Below, one piece after another: positions 9,590-18,735 of a DNA stretch of 64,000 bases (position 1 is its first letter; each line of letters begins with the position of its first letter). The stretch is from Natrarchaeobius oligotrophus. GTDB taxonomy: Archaea > Halobacteriota > Halobacteria > Halobacteriales > Natrialbaceae. The stretch is taken from NCBI RefSeq assembly GCF_003841465.1, contig NZ_REFZ01000001.1:248001-312000 (forward strand), given 5' to 3'. The position numbers and the translations under genes were made by a program. The notes beneath the pieces are model-generated. The model had not been told where the DNA came from. It worked only from the letters and a program-made list of their open reading frames with translations, and ran no database searches.

Positions 9590-9757
9590 ATGCCATACCA
9601 GTACGAGTGTTCGAACGGCGACTGTCGGTTTCTCGTTCGCTCGAGCAGCAGCGAGGAGGTGCATCGGCTCGTCCGGGCCCACGTTCGAACGGTTCATCGA
9701 GGACGCATCGCGTCGGTCGACCTCGAACGCGAGATCGAGCGCGTCGAACTCGCCTGA
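9590..9757 (+). CDS. DUF1059-like small protein
   Basis: The protein has 55 residues, starting at ATG 9590 (MPYQYECSNGDCRFLVRS). It contains a CxxxxC pair near the N-terminus, a central acidic-basic helix and a conserved VxxHVRTVH segment near residue 30. This matches the short DUF1059 proteins of haloarchaea, whose function is unknown; the Cys and His residues could bind metal. The ATG at 9575 is in the same frame but would add only five poorly conserved residues. It is 49 nt upstream of the Orc1/Cdc6 gene and may be cotranscribed with it. Confidence 0.75.
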   Translation: MPYQYECSNGDCRFLVRSSSSEEVHRLVRAHVRTVHRGRIASVDLEREIERVELA

Positions 9758-9806
9758 CGGCGGAGGCGGCGAACAACTAAGTAGCTTGGACAGCGTGGTG
9801 AAAGTG

Positions 9807-10937
9807 ATGGCAGACGACCCCGACGGGGGGATGTTGTCGTGGGACGAGTCCGTGTTCCGAAACGAACACGTCTTCGAAATCGATTACGTTCCCGAGACGT
9901 TCAAACACCGCGAGGGCCAGACCGAGAGTCTAACGTACGCGCTGCGCCCGGCAGTGCGGGGGTCGAGACCGCTCAACGTGATGGTTCGCGGACCGCCCGG
10001 GACCGGCAAGACGACGGCGATCCAGAAGCTGTTCGACGAGGTCGGTGCCCAGACCAGCGAGGTTCGGACGATCCGCGTCAACTGTCAGGTGAACGCGACC
10101 CGATACTCGGTGTTCTCGCGGCTGTTCGAGGGAACGTTCGATTACGAACCGCCCTCGTCGGGAATCTCGTTCAAGAAGCTGTTCGGCCAGATCGCGGAGA
10201 AACTCGTCGAGGAAGACAGGGTGCTCGTCGTCGCCCTCGACGACGTCAACTACCTCTTTTACGAGAACGAGGCCTCCGACACGCTCTACTCGCTGTTGCG
10301 CGCCCACGAGGAACATCCCGGTGCGAAGATCGGCGTCATCGTCGTCTCCTCCGATCCGGCACTCGACGTCATCGACGAACTCGACTCGCGGGTTCAGAGC
10401 GTCTTCCGACCCGAGGACGTCTACTTCCCGGTCTACGACGAGCCGGAGATCGTCGATATCCTCGACGAACGGGTGCGCCGCGGCTTCCACGACGGCGTCA
10501 TCGCTCGGGACACCCTCGAGTACGTCGCCGAACTCACCGCCGAGAGCGGCGACCTCCGCGTCGGGATCGACCTGCTGCGACGGGCCGGCCTGAACGCGGA
10601 GATGCGAGCCAGCCGAACCGTCGAGCGAGGAGACGTCGAGGAGGCCTACGAGAAATCGAAATATCTCTCGCTGTCGCGGTCGCTCTCCGGCCTCGCGGAC
10701 ACCGAACGGACGCTCCTCGAGGTGATCGCCAACCACGACGGCGGTCAGGCCGGAGACGTCTACGAGGTCTTTCACGAGCGGACCGATCTCGGCTACACGC
10801 GGTACTCGGAGGTCGTCAACAAACTCGACCAACTCGGGCTGATCGACGCGGAGTACGCCGAGGTCGACGGCCGCGGACGCTCGCGGTCGCTGACACTCTC
10901 GTACGAGAAAGACGCGATCCTGGATCGACTCGAGTGA
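9807..10937 (+). CDS. Orc1/Cdc6 family replication initiation protein
   Basis: The protein has 376 residues from ATG 9807. It is an AAA+ ATPase with Walker A GPPGTGKTTA near residue 62, Walker B VVALDDVNYL near 145, sensor 1 VIVVSS near 181, and a C-terminal winged-helix domain with YEVFHERTDLGYTRYSEVV that would bind origin repeats. Haloarchaea carry several such paralogues, and only some mark active origins. The frame is open back to 9546, but that extension is low-quality sequence and overlaps the DUF1059 gene, so the internal ATG is preferred. GTG codons at 9795, 9798 and 9804 are alternatives. An AT-containing CAACTAAGTA lies about 27-35 nt upstream. No origin repeats were seen nearby, so this copy may not have its own origin. 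Confidence 0.92.
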   Translation: MADDPDGGMLSWDESVFRNEHVFEIDYVPETFKHREGQTESLTYALRPAVRGSRPLNVMVRGPPGTGKTTAIQKLFDEVGAQTSEVRTIRVNCQVNATRYSVFSRLFEGTFDYEPPSSGISFKKLFGQIAEKLVEEDRVLVVALDDVNYLFYENEASDTLYSLLRAHEEHPGAKIGVIVVSSDPALDVIDELDSRVQSVFRPEDVYFPVYDEPEIVDILDERVRRGFHDGVIARDTLEYVAELTAESGDLRVGIDLLRRAGLNAEMRASRTVERGDVEEAYEKSKYLSLSRSLSGLADTERTLLEVIANHDGGQAGDVYEVFHERTDLGYTRYSEVVNKLDQLGLIDAEYAEVDGRGRSRSLTLSYEKDAILDRLE

Positions 10938-11068
10938 GCTGAGCGTCCGGAGGCGGAACGGAACGCTGCGCGCTCGCTGTGATCTCGCCTCGAGCGGTCC
11001 GCGTGGACGGAGTCCGAGGATCGCCCGCAGGGGCCGACAGCGCTTCGCGGCTCGTCGTTTCGCTTCGG

Positions 11069-12232
11069 TCAGTCGACGATGGCGATCGGGACGGTCATGA
11101 AACAGAGGAGGCCCAGGCCGAAGGTGACGATTCCGAGCGCAAACCGGCCAGGGCCGAGCCGGTCGTCGTCGACCGGGTGTGCGGGACCGACGGTCGCGAG
11201 CACCGCGGTAAAGATGCCCCAGACCGCCCAGATGAGGACCGAGTTGCCGCTGTGTCCGCTCACGTAGTAGAGGTAGACCGCGAGCCCGAACAGCCCGCCC
11301 GGAACGAGCGCCGCGATCGTCTCCTGGTACTCGCTGGTCATCGCCCGCAGGATGTGACCGCCGTCGAGCTGGCCGACCGGGATCATGTTGAGGAACGTGA
11401 CGAACATGCCGACCCAGCCGCCGATGACGACCGGGTTGACCGCGGTCGCCGGATCGTCGCGGTACAGCGGCTGATCGACGGCCGCAGCCAGCATCTCGAG
11501 CAGCGGCGGATAGCCGAGCTGGATCTGAATCGCGTCCGGGTCCTGGACGACGGTCTCCGGGGCGGTGACCGGCGGCAGGTGCAGGCCGACGACGGTGACC
11601 GCGACCGTCGCGACGAGGCCGGCGAGCGGGCCGGCGACGCCGATGTCGAACAGCGCCTTCCGGTCGGGCATCCGTCCGTTCATCTTGATCACCGCACCCA
11701 TCGTTCCGATCAGCGTCGGCACCGGGATGAAATACGGGAGTGAGGCGTCGACGTCGTGGTAGCGACTCATCGCGTAGTGGCCCATCTCGTGGACGCCGAG
11801 AACGCCCAGGATCGCGACGGTAAACGGCCACGCGCGCCACATTTCGGTCGGATTCGCGATCGGGTCGATGTGATACCACATCGATCCGGCGAACAGCGTC
11901 GACACGACCGTCAGCAACAGGAGGACGACGTTGGTCCAGGGGATGCCGTCGACGCCGACGCTGTGCGGTTCGGCGACCAGAACGAACTCGCCGTGACGTC
12001 TGGTTAACCGCGGTTCGTAGCCGCACTCGTGAAACGTCGCCCACAGCTCGTCGGTCACCCGCTGTGGCACGTCCAGCGGGTCGCCGTAGTAGACCAGTCG
12101 TTCCCCGCCGTCTTCGATCCGCGTCTCGTACACCGCAAACACCGACTCGATGCGCTCGAGCGGCGGTCCGGCCTCGAGAGCGTCGGCTTCGTTCGACGCG
12201 TCGTCACCGGACGGTTCGACGTCGTCCATCAC
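11069..12232 (-). CDS. Site-2 protease family zinc metalloprotease (M50)
   Basis: The protein has 387 residues. An acidic soluble N-terminal domain (about 100 residues) precedes six to eight membrane segments. The zinc site HEMGH is at about residues 147-151, and the second motif with LDGGH near 287 supplies the Asp ligand. This combination defines intramembrane site-2 proteases, which cut membrane-bound regulators within the bilayer. No PDZ domain is present, unlike the second S2P at 16630. The substrate is unknown. A TATA-like element (ATATTTAC on the plus strand, 12253-12260) lies 21-28 nt before the start, suggesting leaderless transcription. Confidence 0.9.
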   Translation of the reverse strand: MMDDVEPSGDDASNEADALEAGPPLERIESVFAVYETRIEDGGERLVYYGDPLDVPQRVTDELWATFHECGYEPRLTRRHGEFVLVAEPHSVGVDGIPWTNVVLLLLTVVSTLFAGSMWYHIDPIANPTEMWRAWPFTVAILGVLGVHEMGHYAMSRYHDVDASLPYFIPVPTLIGTMGAVIKMNGRMPDRKALFDIGVAGPLAGLVATVAVTVVGLHLPPVTAPETVVQDPDAIQIQLGYPPLLEMLAAAVDQPLYRDDPATAVNPVVIGGWVGMFVTFLNMIPVGQLDGGHILRAMTSEYQETIAALVPGGLFGLAVYLYYVSGHSGNSVLIWAVWGIFTAVLATVGPAHPVDDDRLGPGRFALGIVTFGLGLLCFMTVPIAIVD

Positions 12233-12435
12233 CCGTGAGTCACTCCACGCTCATATTTACGTTCGCTGGAACCAGCACGTGTCGTCGCGACCTCACTTCG
12301 TCGCTCGAAGAAACGCGTACGCCGACGAAGCCGCGGGGACGGGCGGCGTCGACGGCAGATCTGTCGTCGAATCGGGGCGAGTGCGTTCGAAATTCGCGCG
12401 GACGTCGAGGCGTTCGACCGACGGGAGGGCGTCGG

Positions 12436-12675
12436 CTACGCGGGCTCGACGCGCCACGTCGTCGCGCTCGTGTACGACCACTTCTCGATCTCGAGGTCGG
12501 TGGCGGACTCGGAGAGTTTGACCATCAGCGCGCCGATCTCCTTGGGCGACATGCCGACGTCGTCGGCGATGAACTTCCCTTTGAAGTACAGTTCGCCGTC
12601 TTCGGCGCGTTCGCGGAGGTATCGTTTCAGGCGACGTTCCTTGCTTTCCGTGGAGGGTTGTGCTGATGTACTCAT
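12436..12675 (-). CDS. DUF7123 family protein
   Basis: The protein has 79 residues from MSTSAQPSTESKERR. The compact fold looks winged-helix-like: a basic helix, then GELYFKGKFIADDVGMSPKE, then IGALMVKLSES and a C-terminal strand ending WRVEP. This sequence is strongly conserved in haloarchaea, but its role is not established. The open frame extends upstream to 12888, but that part is AT-rich non-coding sequence, and a strong TATA box lies just before the chosen ATG. DNA binding is a plausible inference from the fold. Confidence 0.85.
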   Translation of the reverse strand: MSTSAQPSTESKERRLKRYLRERAEDGELYFKGKFIADDVGMSPKEIGALMVKLSESATDLEIEKWSYTSATTWRVEPA

Positions 12676-12704
12676 CGACGTCGCACCCTTGTGGCGAGAA
12701 TATG

Positions 12705-12711
12705 TTATAAA
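12705..12711 (-). promoter_or_regulatory. TATA box for the DUF7123 gene
   Basis: On the minus strand the sequence is TTTATAA, centred about 33 nt before the ATG at 12675. It stands at the edge of an AT-rich intergenic stretch. Confidence 0.6.
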
Positions 12712-12950
12712 GAGGGGACGGTTAGCGAAATTTCGGTTACGTTCAGCGATCCGGCCGGTAATGAATCTTTTACCCACATTTATGAAATAGTTTACTGGGC
12801 GTTCATACCTCAGCAGACGTTTTAAAGTCGAATCTAACGCATTATTTCCATTCTGATGTTCGGATTTTAACACAGTCTTCCAGTCCAAAGTATCGTTGTA
12901 TTCTATGCTAAGTGTGAATGAATAACCTGCTCCGGACGTAAATTTATCGC
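12712..12950. other. AT-rich intergenic island, no gene seen
   Basis: About 240 nt between the DUF7123 gene start and the end of moaE are clearly richer in A and T than the flanks. Only very short open frames occur. It could hold a small RNA or be remnant DNA from a lost element. Confidence 0.4.
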
Positions 12951-13799
12951 TCAGGAGCGGTCGTGAACCCAGAACTCGTCCGCAACCGTCACCTCTTTTT
13001 TGAACAGCGGCACCTCGTCTTTCAGCCGGTTGATGCCGTCTTCGACCGTCCGAAAGGCCTCCTCGCGGTGTCCGGCGAGGACGACGACGAAGACGATGTC
13101 CTCGCCGTCTTCGACGATACCCGTTCGGTGATAGAGTTCGACGGCGAAGACCCCGTCACGTTCCTCGAGTTCCGCCTCGAGCGAATTCATCCGTTCGTCG
13201 GCGACGCCTTCGTACTTCTCGAACTCGAGGTACTCGGTTCGCTCGTCGTCCTCACTGTCTTTCGCGCGCACACGGCCTGTGAACGTCGCGATGGCACCGG
13301 CGCGGTCGGCGCGCGAGGATCGCTTGATTCGGGCGACGAGCGACTCGAGCGTCTCGTACGGTTCGGCGCGCTCGAGGGCATCGACGAGCGAGACGTCCTC
13401 GAGATCCGCGGCGGCGTCGACGGCGGCGAGAACGCGTTCGGAGTCCGCGTCGTCGGGATGAGACGTCTCTGCATCCGGTCCGACGACGATCGTCGGCTGT
13501 CGCAATCCCGGGACGCCGGCGACGACCGCGTAGTCGCAATCGATCGCCAGCCGATCGAGGGCGTTCTCGACGGTCAGCCCCGTGCCGTTTGCGGCCCAGT
13601 CGCCGTCCGCACCGAGGTCGTACGTGACGTCGCCGCCGACGGTCGTCGACTCGCGGACCTGCGTTCCGTCCGCAATCGTGGCGTCGTACCTGACGACGCC
13701 GACGCGGCCCGCACCGGAGAGTCGGTCGACCACCTGATCAACGACGTGTTCGAACGCGTCACCCCGCGCGTCGTGGTTGACGATACCGAGTACGTGCAT
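12951..13799 (-). CDS. moaE: Molybdopterin synthase catalytic subunit MoaE with N-terminal MobB-like domain
   Basis: The protein has 282 residues. Residues about 140-282 are MoaE: GAIATFTGRVRAKD, YLEFEKYEGVADERM, VELYHRTGIVEDGED, VVVLAGHREEAF and the C-terminal VPLFKKEVTVADEFWVHD, with the Lys that accepts the sulfur-carrier tail. Together with a ubiquitin-like sulfur carrier it converts precursor Z to molybdopterin. Residues 1-130 resemble MobB, but the P-loop is degenerate (GIVNHDARGDAF instead of GxxGSGKT), so nucleotide binding is doubtful. This fusion is known in haloarchaea. A TATA-like sequence lies about 25-30 nt before the start. A second cofactor gene, moeA, is at 63176. Confidence 0.9.
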   Translation of the reverse strand: MHVLGIVNHDARGDAFEHVVDQVVDRLSGAGRVGVVRYDATIADGTQVRESTTVGGDVTYDLGADGDWAANGTGLTVENALDRLAIDCDYAVVAGVPGLRQPTIVVGPDAETSHPDDADSERVLAAVDAAADLEDVSLVDALERAEPYETLESLVARIKRSSRADRAGAIATFTGRVRAKDSEDDERTEYLEFEKYEGVADERMNSLEAELEERDGVFAVELYHRTGIVEDGEDIVFVVVLAGHREEAFRTVEDGINRLKDEVPLFKKEVTVADEFWVHDRS

Positions 13800-14043
13800 A
13801 CGTCTGACAAGGCCGGGTCACACTTTGTACCTGTCGCCGCCGGCAGGCGAACGGCGCCGTATCCTCGCGGGTCGGACGGTTCGGTGTGGCGCTGGACCGT
13901 CGGACGGTCGCGGTTGCGCCGGAACCGACGGACGCCAGTCCCTGTTACGAACCGTTTCGCGCGGAGTATGCGTCGCTGACCGCTCGTAGTTCATCCCCTC
14001 ACACGAGTGAAAGAGGGGCGCTCGGGCCGGCCAGTTGGCAACC

Positions 14044-14050
14044 CTTAAGA
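14044..14050 (+). promoter_or_regulatory. TATA box for pyrH-lysS
   Basis: CTTAAGA lies 27-33 nt before the pyrH ATG at 14077. This is the usual distance for a leaderless haloarchaeal transcript. Confidence 0.6.
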
Positions 14051-14076
14051 TAGCAACCCGGTTACACCGGATTAGC

Positions 14077-14802
14077 ATGAAAGTGGTCGTCTCTATCGGC
14101 GGGAGCGTGCTCGTTCCGGAACCCGGCGCACATCGGGTCGCAGAGCACGCCGCCGTCGTCGAAAGCCTCGTCGCGGACGGCTGTCGCGTGGGCGCAGTCG
14201 TCGGGGGCGGCGGCGTCGCTCGGGAGTACATCGGTGCCGCTCGAAACCTCGGCGCGAACGAGATCGAACTCGATCAGCTCGGAATCGACGTCACTCGACT
14301 CAACGCGCGATTGCTCATCGCCGCCCTCGGCGAGGAGTCGGTGACCGCGCCCGCGCTCGACTACGAGGAAGCCGGCGAGGCGCTCCGCCAGGGGAACGTC
14401 TCCGTCATGGGCGGCGTCGCGCCGGCACAGACGACCGACGCCGTCGGGGCGGCCCTCGCGGAGTACGTCGACGCCGACCTGCTCGTGTACGCGACCAGCG
14501 TTCCGGGCGTCTACAGCGCCGATCCCAACGAGGACGAGGAGGCGACCAAGTACGACGAACTCTCGGCCGCGGAGCTCGTCGACGTCATCGCCGGCCTCGA
14601 GATGAACGCCGGCGCGTCTGCGCCGGTCGACCTGCTCGCGGCGAAGATCATCGAGCGATCGGGAATGCGAACGATCGTGCTGGACGGCACCGATCCCGAA
14701 CGCATCTCCCGTGCGGTCCGCTACGGGGAACACGACGGAACCGACATCATCCCCGACGGCGTCGGCGAGGATCCGACGTACTGGGCGGAACAGGAGCGAT
14801 GA
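14077..14802 (+). CDS. pyrH: UMP kinase, archaeal type
   Basis: The protein has 241 residues of the amino acid kinase fold. It phosphorylates UMP to UDP for pyrimidine nucleotide synthesis. Motifs: MKVVVSIGGSVL at the N-terminus (phosphate-binding Lys and Gly-Gly-Ser), VVGGGGVAREYI near 48, LGIDVTRLNA near 70, VMGGVAPAQTTDAV near 112, YATSVPGVYSADP near 140 and NAGASAPVDLLAAK near 175. It lacks the N-terminal extension of bacterial UMP kinase. ATG 14077 is chosen because it begins the first beta strand and follows a TATA box; upstream in-frame ATG 14035 would add unrelated residues. It overlaps lysS by four bases (ATGA), so translation is likely coupled. Confidence 0.95.
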   Translation: MKVVVSIGGSVLVPEPGAHRVAEHAAVVESLVADGCRVGAVVGGGGVAREYIGAARNLGANEIELDQLGIDVTRLNARLLIAALGEESVTAPALDYEEAGEALRQGNVSVMGGVAPAQTTDAVGAALAEYVDADLLVYATSVPGVYSADPNEDEEATKYDELSAAELVDVIAGLEMNAGASAPVDLLAAKIIERSGMRTIVLDGTDPERISRAVRYGEHDGTDIIPDGVGEDPTYWAEQER

Positions 14803-16499
14803 GCGACGAACCGACCGCCGACACCGATCGTGAAAGCGTCGACGAATCGGCCGACGCGAGTCCGTACACGCTCCAGCGCGACGACGACGAACACCGCGCG
14901 TTCTGGGCCGACGCCGTGGCGGACCGCGTCGAGGCGCGCGATCCGGAGGAGCCGATCGTCGTCAAAGGCGGTATCTCGCCGTCGGGCGTCCCACACCTCG
15001 GCAACGTCAACGAACTCATGCGCGGCTACTACGTCGCCGAGGTGCTGCGCGAGCGCGGTCACGACGTTCGCCAGGTGTTCACCGCCGACGACCGCGATCC
15101 GCTGCGAAAGCTTCCCCGCACGCTCTGTGACCTCGAGGGGGAACTCGTCGACCTCGGCGAAGTCGACGCGGGCGCGCTCGGACGCAACCTCGGCGCGCCG
15201 TACACCGACATTCCCGATCCGTTCGGCTGCTGTGACTCCTACGGCGACCACTTCTCGACGCTCATCGCGGACAGCGCCGACGCCGTCGACGTGCCGATCG
15301 AACTCGTCTCGAACACCGAGCTGTACGAGTCGGGCGAACTCGAAGACGTCACGCGCTTCGTCCTCGAGAATCGCGACCGCGCCCGCGAGGTGCTGAGCGA
15401 GTACCAGGACAAAGTCGACGCGTCGTACGTCCCGTTCAATCCGATCTGCGAGGAGTGTGGCAAGATCACCGAGACCGTCACGGACGTCGATCTCGGGGTC
15501 GAGCCCGCGACCGTCGCGTATCGCTGTACCGACATGGACGCCGGCGACCGCACCGTCGACGGCTGCGGCCACGAGGGAACCGCGACGCTGCGCGAGGGAA
15601 AACTCCCCTGGCGGTTCGAGTGGCCCGCCCAATGGAAGGTACTCGGCGTCGATTTCGAGCCGTTCGGCAAGGACCACGCCGAAGGCTCCTGGCCCAGCGG
15701 TCAAGACGTCGCGCGCAACGTCCTCGAGATCGAGCCGCCCGTCCCGATGGTCTACGAGTGGTTCACTCTCGAGGGCGAGCCCTTCTCCTCGTCGGCGGGA
15801 AACGTCATCCTCGTCACGGACGTCCTCGAGCTGATCGAGCCGGCGGTGTTGCGTTACTTTTTCGCGAAAGATCCGGCGAAGGCGCGGGACTTCAGCATCG
15901 AGCGCCTCGACCAGCTCGTCGACGAGTTCGACCGACTCGAGGCGATCTACTTCGACGAAATCGAGGCCGACGAGGACGAGACGGCGTTCGCAAAGCGGGT
16001 GTACCCGCTGCTCGTCGACGAGCCGAGAGCGGAGCGAGTCCGACTCCCCTACACGTTCGCGGCCGTCCTCGGGATGACCGACGATCCCGCCCTGCGCGAG
16101 GAGATCGCCCGTCGCGAGGGACACGTTCCCGACGACGCACCCGAGTGGGCGGTCGAGGGAGCGCTTGCCCGCGTCGAGCGGGCCCGAACCTGGGCGCGAC
16201 GGACGGAAAACGAGTTCGACTACGAACTCAAGCGGACGGAGATTCCCGACCACGACTTCGATCCCGCGACGGAGGCTGCACTCGCGGAGCTCGCGGAGTT
16301 CATCGAGGCGGGCCACGGTCCCGAGGAGATCCAGGGCGAAATTTACGAGACGGCAAAGCGCTACGACGTCGACGTCGGCGAGTTCTTCGGAGCCGGCTAC
16401 CGGCTGTTCTTCGACGAAAAACAGGGACCGAAACTCGGTCCCTTCCTCGCGAAGGTCGACCGCGAGTTCGTCGTCGACCGACTGCGCCGAGAACGGTGA
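14799..16499 (+). CDS. lysS: Lysyl-tRNA synthetase, class I
   Basis: The protein has 566 residues. It charges tRNA-Lys with lysine. The HIGH-like motif PHLGNVNE is near residue 65, and the KMSKS-like segment FSSSAGNVI near 330 has the class I LysRS form. A zinc-type cysteine cluster (CEECGKITE, then a later CGHEG) lies near 218-255. The C-terminal half is the helical anticodon-binding cage. Class I LysRS is typical of archaea. An acidic stretch of about 20 residues precedes the core. The gene follows pyrH with a 4-nt overlap and probably shares its promoter. Confidence 0.96.
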   Translation: MSDEPTADTDRESVDESADASPYTLQRDDDEHRAFWADAVADRVEARDPEEPIVVKGGISPSGVPHLGNVNELMRGYYVAEVLRERGHDVRQVFTADDRDPLRKLPRTLCDLEGELVDLGEVDAGALGRNLGAPYTDIPDPFGCCDSYGDHFSTLIADSADAVDVPIELVSNTELYESGELEDVTRFVLENRDRAREVLSEYQDKVDASYVPFNPICEECGKITETVTDVDLGVEPATVAYRCTDMDAGDRTVDGCGHEGTATLREGKLPWRFEWPAQWKVLGVDFEPFGKDHAEGSWPSGQDVARNVLEIEPPVPMVYEWFTLEGEPFSSSAGNVILVTDVLELIEPAVLRYFFAKDPAKARDFSIERLDQLVDEFDRLEAIYFDEIEADEDETAFAKRVYPLLVDEPRAERVRLPYTFAAVLGMTDDPALREEIARREGHVPDDAPEWAVEGALARVERARTWARRTENEFDYELKRTEIPDHDFDPATEAALAELAEFIEAGHGPEEIQGEIYETAKRYDVDVGEFFGAGYRLFFDEKQGPKLGPFLAKVDREFVVDRLRRER

Positions 16500-16629
16500 C
16501 CCGCCGACGGAAGGTAGCGACCGGCGCTCGAGCCCGAACGATCGATTCGCGGCCGACCGTTGGCTCCCGGTCGACGAACCGGACGGCCAGACAAAAGCCA
16601 TTTGAGAACGCCCCTCCGAGTATTCACCG

Positions 16630-18462
16630 ATGGTAGCCGGTTCCCTCGCGTTCGTTTCGGTCCCCGAACTCTTCGGATCGGAGACGCTGACGTGGGTCGT
16701 CGTCGGTCTGATGGTCTACTGGTTCGGAATTATCGCCCTCCGGAACGCGAACCTCCTGCCGGAGTTCGTCGGCACTCAGGGACCGATCCTGACGTTCCAC
16801 ACCCAACGCGGCCGCGAGTTCCTCGACTGGCTGTCGGGACCAAAGCGGTTCTGGCGGGCGTGGGCCAACCTCGGCATCGGAATCGCCCTCGTCGTGATGG
16901 TCGCGATGTTCGTCTTCCTGCTGTTTGCGGCGATCGGTGCGCTCACCTCGCCCCAGCCGGCGACGTCCGTCCAGCAGCCACGCAACGTGCTCGTCATTCC
17001 GGGCGTCAACGACTTCCTTCCGCTCTCTGCGACGCCGGGAATCGTCTTCGGCTTGCTCGTCGGACTCGTCGTCCACGAGGGCGGACACGGGCTGTTGTGT
17101 CGCGTCGAAGACATCGACATCGAGTCGATGGGCGTCGCGATGCTCGCGATCATCCCGATCGGCGCGTTCGTCGAGCCCGACCAGGAAAGCAGCAGAGACG
17201 CCTCTCGAGGGGGCCAGACGCGGATGTTCGCTGCCGGCGTCACGAACAACTTCGCGATCACGATCGTCGCGTTCGCCCTGCTATTTGGACCGGTCGCGGG
17301 ATCGATCGCCGTCGCACCGGGGGCGGCCGTCGGCGGCGTCGCACCCGACTCTCCGGCCGCCGAAGCGGGAATCGAGCCGAACGACCGCATCACCGCGATC
17401 GACGGCGAGCCGGTCGAAGACAACGACGCGCTCACCGAACGGGTCGAGGCCGCCGAGGGCGACCAGCTCGAGGTCGAACTCGACGGCGACCGGACGGTTT
17501 CGGTGGACCGGTCGTTACTCGTCACCGCGGCGATCGGAGACGGCGTGGCCGGGCTGGACGCCGGGGATACGATCGTCGCCGTCGACGGACAAGAAGTCGC
17601 CACCGAATCCGAGCTCCTCGAGGCCGTCGGCGAGAGCGAGACGACGACGCTGACGGTCGAGAGCGACGACGGAACCGACGAACGTGAGGTGCCGATCGGC
17701 GCGCTCGTCAGGATCGCCGACGACGGCCCGCTCGCCGAAAGCGGCGCGCCCGTCGACGGACACCTGGTGATCACGGCGTTCGACGGCGAGCGAACGCCGT
17801 CACAGCAGGCGTTGAACGACCGCCTGGCCGAGACCGACCCCGGCGACGAGGTCACCGTCGCCGGCTACCTCGACGGCGAACGCGTCGAGTACGACGTGGT
17901 CCTCGGCGAGCGCAGCCAGGTGACCGGCGGCGGAACCGTCGGCTTCTACTCCGTGTCGGGCATCACCGGCTTCTCGGCCGAAACGCTCGGCGTGCAGCTG
18001 TATCCCGCCGAGGCGTACCTCTCGGTGCTCGGCGGCGACGGCGACGACGTCGGCGCGTTCGCCGACTCGTTCCTCGGCAAGATCGGCTTCGCGCTGTTGC
18101 TTCCGATCGCGGGCGTTCTCGAGGTGTTGCCGTACAACTTCGCGGGCTTTACCGGCGGCATCGAGAACTTCTATCAGGTCGAGGGATCGCTGTCCGTCCT
18201 CGGCGACTGGACCGTCTTCGCGGCCGCGAACCTGCTGTTCTGGACCGGCTGGATCAACGTCCAGCTCGGGTTTTTCAACTGCATTCCGGCGTTCCCGCTC
18301 GACGGCGGCCACATCCTCCGGACGAGCACTGAGGCGATCGTCTCGCGGCTCCCGATCGAGGCGACTCGCGGAATGGTCCGCGTAGTCACGACGACGGTCG
18401 GGGTGACGATGCTCGTCAGCTTCCTCGCGATGCTGTTCGCGCCGGGGCTGCTCGCCGGGTAG
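16630..18462 (+). CDS. Site-2 protease family zinc metalloprotease with PDZ domains
   Basis: The protein has 610 residues. Membrane segments occur near 15-35, 75-100, 130-165 and 205-235. The zinc motif HEGGH is at about 148-152, and the partner motif PLDGGH near 556-561 lies in a C-terminal membrane region. Between them are PDZ-like modules, seen as SPAAEAGIEPNDRITAIDGE (about 240-260), LDAGDTIVAVDGQ (about 312) and a third repeat near 370-390. PDZ domains in this family gate access of cleaved membrane proteins to the active site. The substrate is unknown. No clear operon partner is visible. Confidence 0.92.
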   Translation: MVAGSLAFVSVPELFGSETLTWVVVGLMVYWFGIIALRNANLLPEFVGTQGPILTFHTQRGREFLDWLSGPKRFWRAWANLGIGIALVVMVAMFVFLLFAAIGALTSPQPATSVQQPRNVLVIPGVNDFLPLSATPGIVFGLLVGLVVHEGGHGLLCRVEDIDIESMGVAMLAIIPIGAFVEPDQESSRDASRGGQTRMFAAGVTNNFAITIVAFALLFGPVAGSIAVAPGAAVGGVAPDSPAAEAGIEPNDRITAIDGEPVEDNDALTERVEAAEGDQLEVELDGDRTVSVDRSLLVTAAIGDGVAGLDAGDTIVAVDGQEVATESELLEAVGESETTTLTVESDDGTDEREVPIGALVRIADDGPLAESGAPVDGHLVITAFDGERTPSQQALNDRLAETDPGDEVTVAGYLDGERVEYDVVLGERSQVTGGGTVGFYSVSGITGFSAETLGVQLYPAEAYLSVLGGDGDDVGAFADSFLGKIGFALLLPIAGVLEVLPYNFAGFTGGIENFYQVEGSLSVLGDWTVFAAANLLFWTGWINVQLGFFNCIPAFPLDGGHILRTSTEAIVSRLPIEATRGMVRVVTTTVGVTMLVSFLAMLFAPGLLAG

Positions 18463-18735
18463 AGGTCGGCGGTACTCGCTCGCATCGGTCTGGCGTTACC
18501 GCGTACGATCGACCGACTGACGGGACGCGGGCTCCGAAACTGACCGGCAACGATCCGCAGTAATCGGTGCCAACGCGACCGGCCGTCCGCCGACGCCGCG
18601 TGAAACGACCCGTGGATATTCGTCGGTTCCCGTCGAACGAGGAGTGATGGCAAGTTCGGCGGGTCGAAAATCGGTCAGGGCCAGGATCGCGAGCGCGCGC
18701 TTCGTGGCGGAACCGACCGGAGCCAGCTTGTATCG

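Noticed and set aside
9415-9800. Possible replication origin next to the orc gene
   Set aside because: The region is AT-rich, but I could not find paired ORB-like repeats with a G-tract, so I call it only a promoter region.
9930-12044. 704-residue open frame on the minus strand
   Set aside because: It overlaps the Orc1/Cdc6 gene antisense and the S2P gene in another frame; it is very Arg-rich and has no motif.
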